Shown here: one piece after another, positions 42,367 to 54,400 of the stretch
Position numbering within the stretch: the stretch's first letter is position 1
Layout of the letters: each line of letters starts with the position of its first letter
NCBI RefSeq assembly: GCF_022965805.1
Contig: NC_133104.1
Span: 40,964,682-41,028,681, forward strand
Reading direction: 5' to 3'
Source: Primulina eburnea
Taxonomy: Eukaryota > Streptophyta > Magnoliopsida > Lamiales > Gesneriaceae
Length of the DNA stretch: 64,000 bases
Made by a program: the position numbers and the translations under genes
The notes under the pieces: model-generated
Seen by the model: only the letters and a program-made list of their open reading frames with translations
Databases searched by the model: none
What the model was told of the DNA's origin: nothing

Positions 42367-44420
42367 TATTATTATATTATTATTATTATTATTATTATTA
42401 TGTGGTTTTATATATCATTTTACAAGTTGCTCAAAAATTATGATAATATATTTGTATTAGTCTTGTTCACACATCGAGTCAAGAAATGTGTAATAGATAT
42501 GAATCATGACTTTATGAAAACTAACTCAACGACACAACGCCTAATTCAACTCCTTTGGCTTTAGGTCAAAAAAGAAAAAAATAAATAAATTTATTGACTA
42601 AGTCGGTTTGATTTAATTTAATTTAATTTATAAATAAAAGTACGATTCCAATATTATAATATCTGCCCACAAAATCTACAATTCGTTCTTTTGACTATAG
42701 TTGCTCTAATTGTCTACTCTTAATTCATGAAATACCAACTCTAGAGTAGTAACCAAGAAGCAACATTCAATATCCCGTTTAATTTTATTTTTTTTTACAA
42801 AAAATAAAATGGAATTTTTTTAAAGAATTTAATTTAATATGTTTTAATTAAAAATTTTATATAAATCATCGTACCGTCGTCATTAAAAAAAAAATCTGGT
42901 TTTCTTTGTGTTGTCTTCAGCTGTTGATTTGCCCTTGTCCAGCTTCCACCAATAGCTTACCAACCCTAAAGCTGAAATTCGACCAAGAATTAATGTCTTT
43001 TTTTTTTTTTTTTTTGAGGAGAAGAATTAATGTCTTGTAACCTTTAGAATCCAACACTTGGACGAGATTAATTTGTCTCCAAGTTAAGTTAATTTTACAG
43101 GGTTTTTAAGTTTAATTAGTTGATTGTGATTTTTCAGAAATTTTATTGTTTCCATCACTTTTATTTTTTCCTCTTATGGTTAAATATGATATATTAATAT
43201 AAATTTATTTTTTTTAAAAAAACAAATGATGCATGTTCAGTCAATAAAGATGTGCTTCATCTATTTTTCTCTCATTTCTCAGCTTGATACTATATATGAT
43301 TGAACCATTCAACCACACGTGGGAAATTAATATATCAAATTTTTATTTATTAAAATCGTACTTTTAATTAAGTTGCAACTTAATATAGTTTAGCCCTTTC
43401 AAATTTTATGAATGGATTAATTCATGCTTGAAACACACGTCATGCGTGCATAATGCTTATCTTTGCATGAATTTTTAATTTCTCCTTGATCTTGAACTTA
43501 AATTTTCGCACCAAAAAGTCTTTTAAGTTAGTGAAAAACCCTACTAACTCGAAGGGAAGATGTCAAATTTAGGTGTCAAGTAGTGAAAAAAATATACCCC
43601 TCAAATGTTCGGTTCCCCAACTCAAGACTTAAAAGAAAAAATCCAATTTAAAAGTATAATAAGTAAATCTAGACCCTACTTATAAATGGGCTTGCACTAG
43701 ATTTCAAACAAGAGAACTTTCAGAAATCAATCTTTTTATTTGTAAAAAAATCTGATTCTAATTTTGTTACAAAACACCAAATAAAACACAATACTGAAAT
43801 ATGTGTAAGACAAATTTCACATATACTACAGCAGAGGCTAATTATTAAGCTACACAATAATGTTAAACTCCAATTCAAAAGGGTACAACATTAGCGACAG
43901 GCAATAGTAAGAACAAATGGTAGACTCATTGGCACTCAGGTTAGGCCCAATTTTTTTTAAAAAAAATTATATATAAATTTTGTATACTTGTAGATTAATT
44001 TGATATTAGTTCGGATAGATCAACTGAAAATATTAAATAATTCTAAAGTTTAAAATTCTACGTTTGAATCCGCTATTGATGACAGTAATTAACATATCTC
44101 TAGTAATTAACATATCTCTACCGGAAATTATCAGCTTCCATTGGAGTTGTTGTTTCTCGCCAATCTCATCTCGTTCTCGTCTCAAAGGTTATAAAAAGGT
44201 GAACAACGACGTCGAACAAGTTATATATGCATTAAAAAATTTCACAAAATATAAAACACCTATATATGTATGTGTGTGTATCTATATTTTCATGAGAAGA
44301 TATAAGTTATACAAGATTATATATTTGATAAAATATATATCTGAGAAGTCGCATCGGTACCACGTAATTAGATGGACTTACGCAGAGACTTTGCATGACC
44401 GCTAATTTTTTAAGTGGAGT

Positions 44421-44421
<1 letters not shown>
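40091..44421. other. Long gene-free AT-rich spacer
   Basis: About 4.3 kb without a gene. It holds an inverted trinucleotide microsatellite at 42328-42401, a TTTAA-type short repeat at 42609-42631 and a 19-bp direct duplication, AGTAATTAACATATCTCT, at about 44083-44118. The ORF at 44064-44405 shows no known motif. Confidence 0.5.
42328..42401. repeat. (ATA)n(TAT)n palindromic microsatellite
   Basis: About twelve ATA/AATA units run directly into about twelve TTA/TAT units, so the tract is nearly self-complementary and could form a long hairpin. Confidence 0.9.

Positions 44422-44489
<68 letters not shown>
44422..44489. repeat. (AT)n microsatellite
   Basis: About 68 bp of alternating A and T. 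Confidence 0.93.
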
Positions 44490-44490
<1 letters not shown>

Positions 44491-46004
44491 TAAACTTGAA
44501 ATATACCATCTGACACTTGGAAATACAATTGATTATGATACGTGATATTGTTATATCTATCGAACATATTCTTACAGATATATAACCTCAAAACATACAA
44601 CTCCGTAAGATTTTCAGCCGATATACCATATTCAAAGAAACTGAGGTAAGAAAAGAACGAAGCAATAATAATAATATTATTGTTGAAAGGGTGCAAATAA
44701 AAGGTGCAACAGGTGACCTAAATCACTGGAGACTTGGAATTCGGAGCTCTTTTTACTTGACTTGGACACGACTGCAGCCATGCGTGTGCATGCAGCAAAT
44801 CACGATGTCACACTTCCATTCTTTCTTTTTTCTTTTTTCAAAAGTAAACATTTCCCTTAATTGGTTTAATTGCATTTTTACTACTTTTTAATATTGGAGA
44901 GAATTCTACATATATTTTCATCTACACATAATTAATACCTAAACTAATTGTAATTTTTTTAAACAATAAATATAATAATACCCTCTTAATAACTCAATTA
45001 ATCAATATGAAAAGGTACCTTGCATTTTTTTTTTACAAAAATTAAATGCAACTTAAAGAAAACAAATAGTTCATGAAAAAAACTGTCCTCGCACTTACAT
45101 CTTCTCATGCCGAATCAAATCGTGTCCCTGATTAATCCTCTCCTAATCATATCAATTCACAACAAATCATTTGCAGATATTAACAGATAAAAATCTCGGG
45201 CTATACATTAATTATTACGAGTTGGATAATTGGAAGAAAAAAACAAGAAATAAGATGCTACTGACGTAAAGTTGAATATAAAGATGAACATTTATCGATA
45301 TATATAAGATCCATTCATTTTTTTTAGCAGATCCCGCATATATTATTAAACATATACTTTTAAAATATGTATCGTTGAGTGGTACAGTGAAGTAGTTTGA
45401 AAATTCCCGAAACTATATCAATCAAAAATACCTAAAATTGAGTTTTACAAGCTACGTGTAATTATTATGTCGATAAGTGGAAAAAGAATTAAGTTATATC
45501 ATTTACTGATCACACCGACGACTTAAAATTTAGGCCATTTTGATTCACGGAAACTTGATTTTAATGAATATGGCCAAGCAAATAAAAAAATAAAAAATAA
45601 AAGTGACGGGAGGAGTTGCGATTTTAAAGTAAGTTGTTACATTAAATAATTATTTTTTTCGATTTTAAATAAACATATATATTTTTTTAAGCTGAGGAGG
45701 AATTTAATTATTACAATCAATTACGTCTCAAATCTGATATCTCGTCCAAAACTTAAAACATTGTTGTTTAAATATTATGAAGGGTAGGTAGGTACACAAA
45801 TTAATTAACCACGTTGTTAAAATATATCTATTTTAAATAATTTGTTATCTCTTTAATTAGTTATATAATAATGTTAGCCGTCGCAGCATAACAGTACAGA
45901 TTCTTAATTGCGAATAATTCCTCTGTTCGATCACTTCTTTGGATTTGGAATTTGAATGTTTATTATTATTTTTGTGGTGCACTGAATGTCTCATTATATG
46001 TTTT
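44490..46004. other. AT-rich spacer
   Basis: No gene or repeat recognised. Confidence 0.4.
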
Positions 46005-46188
46005 GAGTAAGTTTTTTGTGAAACTGTCTCGCGAAACTTTATCTGTGAGACGGGTCAACTGTACCAAAATCTTCACAATAAAATATAATATTCTTAGCAT
46101 AAAAAGTAATATTTTTTCATGGATGATCCAAATAAAAACTCATTTCACAAAATACAACTCGTGAGACCGTCTCACACAAGTTTTTGTC
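46005..46188 (-). mobile_element. Mutator-type MITE, copy 12
   Basis: 184 bp, reverse orientation, starting GAGTAAGTTTTTTGTGAAAC and ending CACACAAGTTTTTGTC. Perfect 9-bp TSD ATATGTTTT at 45996-46004 and 46189-46197. Confidence 0.9.
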
Positions 46189-46825
46189 ATATGTTTTTAT
46201 ATGCTAAAAAAGTATGTCCGGGGACGTGACCAAGGAAAAAATCGAACCCGGGCTTGCTGCGAAAATATGGGGTGCGGGGGTAATGCCTCGCGGGATACGC
46301 ATTTATTTTTGTGCTTATTATAAAGACAACTATTTCTTTTTTTTTTTTTTGGCTAAAAGACAAAAAATTATTACAGTATGGTTTTATAATAACTTCAATG
46401 TTCGAAAAATGGTTTGAGACAACAAAGTTAAGAAACTAAAATTTGAAAAATTATAATTTAGAGATGAATTTTTTTAGATATAAAATCAAATAATAAATTT
46501 TTATAACAAAGTTCTTTAAGCCAATAACACACTTTGATATTTTATTTGTTGAAAAATTCTAAAAACATTTCTCGTTCGTACTATCTTTACAAATTTTCAT
46601 ATCATATTTATTCATTTGTCAGACAATTTACCATCATTTATTAGGTTTTGGGCAAAAACTATATTTTTTGGTTTTTGATCAAGTTTTTCTATATTTGTAT
46701 AAGTTGATTAAAAAACCAACAAAATTTTAGAACGTGCTAAGTTAATAATTTTTATAATACATATAAAAAATTAAATTAAATATACCGGAGCTCACCCCAG
46801 CCTTTTGGGTGTCTCTGTCTTTGAG

Positions 46826-46984
46826 TATGTATCCTGTGAGAGGCGGTCTCAATTGTTTATATTCGTGAGATGGATCTATCCGATCTATACCTACCATGAA
46901 AAGTAATATTTTCATTAGTTTGATCGGTTCGGAGATCTGTCTCACAAAATTGACATATGAGACAATTTTACAAGAGTTTTTGTC
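46826..46984 (-). mobile_element. Mutator-type MITE, copy 13 (diverged)
   Basis: From TGTATCCTGTGAGAGGCGG to ACAAGAGTTTTTGTCCT. Family landmarks are weak but ordered, and no TSD was found. Confidence 0.5.
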
Positions 46985-47337
46985 CTATTAGAATAAACAA
47001 TATATTCAACTTCCTAAACTAAAATGACATTTATCTGAATCTTTGACAAACTCAAGAATTAAAAATATTATTTAATATTTTCCTAACTTTTTTGTTAAAT
47101 ATTTGTTTATACCTAATTATTATTAAAAATAACCAAATCCCTTGTCCACTGACTATTAAGGTAAGAAATCATGGCCACTCTCATTTCCTTACTACAAGTA
47201 TACCTATAAATATAAAGAGCCAGAGAATGTGAAAATGATGAGAGAGATCGCCAAGAAGCCTCGACTCGAGGTGGTTGCACCTTATTCCATTTTTCGATCA
47301 TCTCCAAAATCCTGAATACTCACTCAAGAACAAAGAA

Positions 47338-49254
47338 ATGGGTAGAGGGCGAGCCCCTTGCTGCGATAAGAGCAAGGTCAAGAAAGGGCCATGGAGCCCT
47401 GCAGAAGATTTGAGGCTCGTCAATTTTGTTCAGAAGAATGGGCATAGCAATTGGCGCGCACTCCCTAAACAAGCCGGTGCGTATTTATTTTTACGTTTAT
47501 ATATAGCGAAAACTCGAGTTTATTTGATCTTGGTTGGGAGAAGAGTCGAGGAGAAATGGCCAAAAGAATTTGTTTATGAATGATCGATCGATTGCCATTT
47601 TGCATGCATTGTATTTCGTGATTGTGCTCGAAAAAGTTCACATAAAAATTGGTCACCTAAAATTCCCAGATTTTGATCAATAAAAACCATTTGCTTACAT
47701 GCACTGAGAGTGGGGGACTCCAATAAATTCAAGATTTTGTTTTGGGCAATTAATCTTTTTTTTCCCTTTTGCATATCTGAAATAATATTTAACCACGTGA
47801 AGTTATTCTCTAATCTTGATTAAAATTAGTTCTGAGAATTCTTGCATTTTTGTTAACAAAAGCTGTCACATTGAGTTGGAGAAAGCTGCTTTAAAAAACA
47901 GTAATCATTTTAGAGAATAACGTTTAATTAAATTCATTTTATATACGTGTCATATATATGTTATTAGCCAGTTTTGTTAGGCCGTCTATCAATCATATCC
48001 ACCACTGAGATGACAATCACCTATTGGATGTGATGAAGCATATCAAATTTTATATTTCGTGGTGGACAACCAAATATTTATTTATGTTTGTCCTCACATA
48101 TCTGTTAATAAGATCCGAATTAAATACAAGTTATAGCACATTTAAAAAATGGCTGGCAAATAAAGAATGAATAAAAAGAATTGCAAAGCAATAATTTGAT
48201 TTTTTTGAATATTTTTTTTTAAAAAAAGTATTTAATTAATTTGTGGTTTGCAATTGCAGGATTGTTGAGATGTGGGAAGAGTTGTCGATTGAGGTGGATT
48301 AATTACCTAAGTCCTGACGTCAAACGTGGAAACTTTACGTCTGAAGAAGAGCAAACTATAATCAATCTCCATAATACCATTGGAAACAAGTACGTGACAA
48401 CAACTCCCTAACTCACAATCATTAATTAATATTATCAGTAATTATTTTTTTATGATTAATTCAACCATTAAACAACTTATAAAATATCAATTTAAAGTTT
48501 AAATTTTTTTATTTTTTGTTCTTTGGTAACAAAATTCTATCAAGAAATGAAAAAATCCCTAAAACAAAGGCAAATATTGCCTTGTTTTTTAGATTTTGAA
48601 TCTCACTTTCTCTTGCGAATGGAGTAAAAAACGTGTGTGCTTCTGTGACTAGTTTGTTAGAAATCATCCCATTGACTTTTAACTCAGTGAATTAATTATT
48701 ACAGATGGTCGAAAATTGCTTCGTGTTTGCCCGGAAGAACAGACAACGAGATAAAAAATGTGTGGAACACACATTTAAAGAAAAGATTGACGAAGAAAAG
48801 TGATAGTAACATGGAAAACTTGTCGTGTCCGTCGCGGACATCTAGTTCAAGCACGCAACATATGCTGCAAATTGAGAAGTCTATTGATGATCAAACGGTT
48901 CGACTGTCAAACACAATTGATTCCCCAACATCATCGTACGCATCAAACTACCCTAAATCTACTGTCTTGACACCAAATGAAGCAACGGGGCATCCGAAAT
49001 CCGTTGTTCCATCGAATGATGGAAAAGCCGAAATGCCCCTCGAGTCCGACATAGATTTTTGGGACTTTTTGGATAGCTTGGATCCCTTACAATTCAGTAC
49101 TAAAAGTGAAGCTAGTGGGGAAAAAAGTGATGGTGATGAAATTGAGTGCAAAAGGTGGTTAGAGTACTTAGAAAATGAACTTGGACTAAGTGGAGTTGAT
49201 AATGAAACAAAGGAACAAGAAATAGTTACAACAGTTCCACAACACGAGGGGTGA
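47338..49254 (+). CDS. R2R3-MYB transcription factor, subgroup 3-like
   Basis: Product of 272 aa. Exons 47338-47476, 48260-48389 and 48705-49254 (819 nt; GT-AG introns at the two positions usual for plant R2R3-MYB genes). R2 (about 14-61) has [21 protein letters not shown] and [17 protein letters not shown]3 (67-115) has [37 protein letters not shown] and VWNTHLKKR. The start [19 protein letters not shown] and the R3 wording are nearest to the MYB58/MYB63/MYB10/MYB72 group (subgroup 3), which includes lignin activators, but MYB14/15 (subgroup 2) is a possible alternative. The C-terminus has an acidic [12 protein letters not shown] block and [12 protein letters not shown], likely activation motifs. 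An upstream in-frame ATG at 47275 was not chosen. Confidence 0.92.
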
Positions 49255-49749
49255 ATTCAGAGCAAGAAATTGGCGTTGCATTGGATTCTTTTCCAATCTG
49301 GCCCCCTTCACCTCTAAGTCTTGGAATATAAAATATTGGTTTAGTTTAGAAATCGTGTCAAATTTGGGCATGATATTAAACACCATAATTAGTCCATTTA
49401 TTAGGTATACTCTCTCACATGTAAACAAAAGTAAAATGGTATGACATCCTTTTCAAATGGTTAAAACCAATACTTGTGTGTGGATTGTCAGGAGCGATAA
49501 TCGTTCATGCTATTCCGTGTACTCATCAAGATATGATATTCACACTGTTGTACAGTTTAAAATATTTTACTTGCATTGTTGTCGTCATGTATGATATTTT
49601 GTACAATTACATGCATGTATTCGGTTTCACTGTTGCGCTTTGGATCTTCATGAGTTCCGTCTTTGGGCAATCATGGTTAATTCTATGCTATATATGGTAC
49701 AACCTCAAAATTGGCAAGTAGGTAATAAATCTTTCACAACTGTCGTGGT

Positions 49750-49796
<47 letters not shown>

Positions 49797-50099
49797 TTAA
49801 AATTTTAAAAATAAATATTATTGAATTGACCGCCTAGAATAGGCAAGTGGGTAGGTGATATTACCCCACTTCGACTTTAAGTTCATTAGTCTTAGTGATA
49901 TGGTTGTGTATTGGTTTACGGTTGATACGTCTTTTCTACTTTGCTCATGAACGTGAGTTAGTTTGATGGTTGATCAAAAGAAGAGTTACGATTTTTTTTT
50001 TCATGTGATGCAATATATTGAATAAACATATATGATCATTTACATTTATTAGATGAACGTTAGACGATACCGCTGGGATAGAATATATGTAGGTGTAGC
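49255..50099. other. Downstream spacer of the MYB gene
   Basis: Probable 3' UTR, then non-coding DNA with the GT microsatellite. Confidence 0.4.
49753..49788. repeat. (GT)n microsatellite
   Basis: About 18 GT units followed by (AT)n, about 500 bp after the MYB stop. Confidence 0.95.
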
Positions 50100-50827
50100 T
50101 GCGGTTATTTTGAAAAAATTCAAACCGAATTGCCATATGCGGTCGGTTAGTATTTTGAAAAATTAATTGCGGTTTTACATGAAAAATTAACCTTGCGGTT
50201 TTGAGCGGTTTCAAGTGGTTGCGGTCGGTTTACGGTTTTTTAAATGAAAATTAAAATATTAGAACATATATTCTAATTTATAAACAACAACAATATATTG
50301 TCTTCAAATATAAAATATAGTACAAAACATATAAAAATCAAAATAGATAAAACAATAATCAAGATTCAAAACCAAAGTAATAATTTAACAACACAACACA
50401 TTCACAACAAAAATGACATTTATACTATTTTATCTTTTTTTTTTACTTTCAAACTTCAAACAAAATATTGTAACAAAGAAATAAATATTTAATAAAAGAC
50501 TAATTTGAAGAATAATTAAGAAAAAGATAAGTTTTATTTGTAAAAATAATAATTTTGAATAGAGTTGTGATATAATGAATGATGACTTATTTATAAAAAT
50601 ATGTTATTTACAAATTATTATAATTTTAGGCCTCATATTATGACAAACGATTTCGGCGGTGCGGTTTGGTGCGGTTTTTGACCAAAAAAATAACCGAACC
50701 GCGTATGCGGTGCGGTTTATGATTAATATTTTTAATCGCGGTTTTTATAAAATATTATGAAACACGGTGCGGTACAATTCGGTTCGGGCGGTTCGGGCGG
50801 TTAGTAAAAAAATTTGATCACCCCTAT
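50100..50827. mobile_element. Probable non-autonomous hAT-type element
   Basis: Both subterminal zones are full of GCGGTTT/GTGCGGT motifs and the middle is AT-rich. The right end reads TTTGATCACCCCTAT; its complement ATAGGGGTGATCAAA resembles plant hAT ends. The flanks carry GTGTAGC at 50093-50099 and 50828-50834 (7 bases exact). The left inverted repeat seems eroded. No coding sequence. Confidence 0.55.
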
Positions 50828-51483
50828 GTGTAGCTTGTTAATCTAGCACATGTTAGGCCAAGGATTATGTATTCATGCATATAGAGGGAGATTTCATGAT
50901 GTATTATATTGGTTGCCTTTTTAGTGTGGTATAGGTCATTTAAAAATCCTACTACTCAATACATAGACATAGGTTGGATTAATTTTTTTAGCAACAAGCG
51001 TGCTTGTATAATTTTTATAATGGAAATTTTTTTTTTGGAGAATTTTTTATCGACGTGTTAATTTCCATTATTACTCCATTATTTCATTTCATATAAATAA
51101 ATTATGTCAACGCGCGCACGAACATCCTTGGAGTAGTTATTACATATATATCGAGAAATAAAGCAAAGTAACGATCTAATTTTTTTGCAAATTGAAAAAC
51201 ATACATTAGCACCACCCAGTCAGTCCAGTAACCATGGAGATTCGAAATAATATAGCATAATCAAGCCACTCACGAGATACTCAACTCGCTTAATGCAGGA
51301 AAGAAAATTATCATTAGGCACCATTGAATGTCAAGGAATGATCAAGCCATCATGTTCGCTGCGTAAGAAAAAAAGTCGAACAGCGCGAAGAATTTAAGTT
51401 CAGTTGTAAGCTTCCATAAACAACACTCACGGCTTAGGATTTCTCGTTTACAAGGTTTTCAAATCGATTATTCATTCATAAAA

Positions 51484-54400
51484 CTACTCCACTTCCTGCA
51501 AATAATCCTCGATCTCGGACGGGGTCAGAATCCTGCAAAGAGACGCAGACTCCATTGTCAACAAGCTACAATCGTACAATAGAGGTATCTAGCGTGCTAG
51601 AAAGAGGGAGAAAAGTAATTCATACTTGAAGATTTGGTCGTTGCCAATCACACCAATCTCAATGTTTTTGCCAGATATCTGTCCCTCGAATCTGGAAAGC
51701 GCATGCAGATAAATATTGACCAATGTTTCTCGACTTGTTAAAGTAATCCATTGGTGGTGGTGCTTTAAGTGAACAAGAAAATATGAAATTTAAAAAAAAT
51801 GCACCCTGGAAGACACCAGCTCTTCCTTTCCCGATAAAAATTGGAGAAAATAATGACATATATCCAATATTCACTTCCCCCATTACTAACAAAAATCACT
51901 GGCCACGCAACTATTTTTATAACAAATACTATAATATGTAGATGCCTTACCCCTCTTTCAGTGTCAAGATTGCAGTGTGCACAGCATCATCAAGCTCCAT
52001 ACCATCAGTATACCTGAAAGAAGTATTTCAATGAGTCGCAAATCACTGAAACAGTATCGTCAAAATAACTCAACAAATCATTAGTGTACTACACATGGCC
52101 AACTAGCGGATTGATAAGTATGAACTCAGACTCGAAGAGGACAGAGATTTCTTTACGCCTTAATTATCATCACAGCACAAGGAAAAGCCAAACAAATTTT
52201 GATGGAGCCGCGGCGTTTTTTTTGGTAGTGTGAAAAAAAAATAATAACCAACCTCTTTTCCAGAAATGTCTTTGCATTTGATACATTCTTTCCCATAGCC
52301 GAAGCCTTCCAGGAAAAGTAAGAACCAGATGGATCCACCTATGTGACCAAAAAAAATGTTTGTCAACGGTTCTTTCCAAGACATGCAACGAAATCCAAGG
52401 TAGGTCTTCCGAGCTATAAATTGATGTCAATGTAACGGGCAACAATTATATCCACTGGTGGAACGTTCGCAACAGAGGGATTGGGCTGTTGTGTGGCTTT
52501 AAAGTACCACTAACTATGATAATGCAGCAATTGTTCAATGTTATAATCGATGTCAGAGCCACGTTAACGAATTCAATTCTAATAAAATGCAAATTGATGC
52601 AATTACTAGGATAGGCTTATTGTGGTACAATTAACCCTATTGTCAGAACGACCTTGACTGTGGTGCAACTTTAAAAATTTTGATTCATATTTTACTACTA
52701 GCTATAGAGCTCTTACTTAATAGAAGGTCAAGTGTTAAATCCTACAAGTATTATGTGAAATGCAACTGAAAAAATCAAGGTGATTGCCGCCTTAGCTGAC
52801 AGTCTGACACAAAACTATCCCCGCACCTCAAAAAAGCTAGAAATTGAAGATGGAGGAGGAAGAAGACTAAAAACATCACCAACTAATTAAATGTAACTTT
52901 ATATTTTATAATAAAATCAATAAAAAATGTGAGACAAAAACAATGAGATGCCAAAGAAGACAAAAAAGTCACCTACTAATTATGTAACTTTATATTTATA
53001 AAATCAACAAAATATGTTAATATGAACAATGAGATGCAGATCCACCGTACACACATTACTTGACCATATCTGTAATGAAAGGATCAGCCCTTATCATTAA
53101 ATAGACACTGAATATGCAAAAAACAATTCTGATACTTAATGTTGTCAATATACCTGATAAAGCTGTGGACCTTTGTCATCATATCCAGCAACCAAGAGAG
53201 AAACACCAAATGGCCTCACACCACTGCGCCATAAAATCCAGAAAACTAAGAAAATATGGTTGATGCTTTAAGAGACATAACAAACCAGCTAATCCTACAG
53301 AGCATCCATAAGACAGTATAGAATTATTCTGATGAGGACATAAGGCACACCTATTTAGAGAACATGGATAAAGATTTAACAGAAATGAAACTGTATTCAA
53401 AATAAGTTCCCTCAAGTTCTTTCTCGTGGTCAACAAGAGAAAGTTTAAAGGAAGATTCAGCTGAAGAGCAGGTGGTATTTCTTTTGGGGGTGTTTTTTTT
53501 GTACCAACTACCAAAAATGGCTCTCTGGAAATTTTGCTGAATTATTGATCATTTGGAAACCTATAAAGAAATCTCTCAGAGAAAATTTGGACAGGAGTCC
53601 TCATTGATGGTTCTAACATGATGGAGAGGGTGGCAAGGCATCATAAGAAATAAAAATTGCTCTACAAGGATAGATGACCAGACAACCAGAGGAAAACGAT
53701 GAACCTGTTAGTACTGTGTTGAAAAGCCGCTGTGTTAAAAATCTCAGCCACAAGATAATGAAAAAACAGTCGTAGCTCATTTCTTTACTGGTTTTGGCCG
53801 GTCAATTCTCAAGAAGCTGGTTAAAATTTCTATTCTCCGAATCGATTACAAATAAACCAGTTCACAATGTAAAGATATGCTTACATCAGAGAAGAAAGCA
53901 TATAATAATATTACCAAATGGGATGAGAGGTTAAAAAGTTAATGGGACCACAATAAATTCATATACTGTTACTATACACTCCAACCCATCACTACGTAGC
54001 TTAGTGCATGTTCACAAATCCCACCAGAGGTGGCAACTAGCTAAGTTGTGAAACATTTCATGTTCAAATCATAAAATAATTTTAAAGTCATGAATTGTAG
54101 ACTGGCCATTCATGAAAGGACTCAAAATAAATAAAATAATCTTGCCTCACTAGCGCCAAACAAATCACATAAGAGCGTGTAACACTTACCCCGATTGAGT
54201 GAATTCCTGCATAACAGTGGCAGTTTCCCTCACTAGTTGAGTCACTGGGATTTGTTCCTGTAGTTAATGGTAGAAAAAATGAACGTGTAAGCAGAAGATA
54301 TTAGTGCCATGTTACCCACAACTGACTTCCAAAAAAATTTAATATAATGAAAAAAGACATGGCTGGTATGGAGAAGGCATAAATGATGTAACGAATTCAT

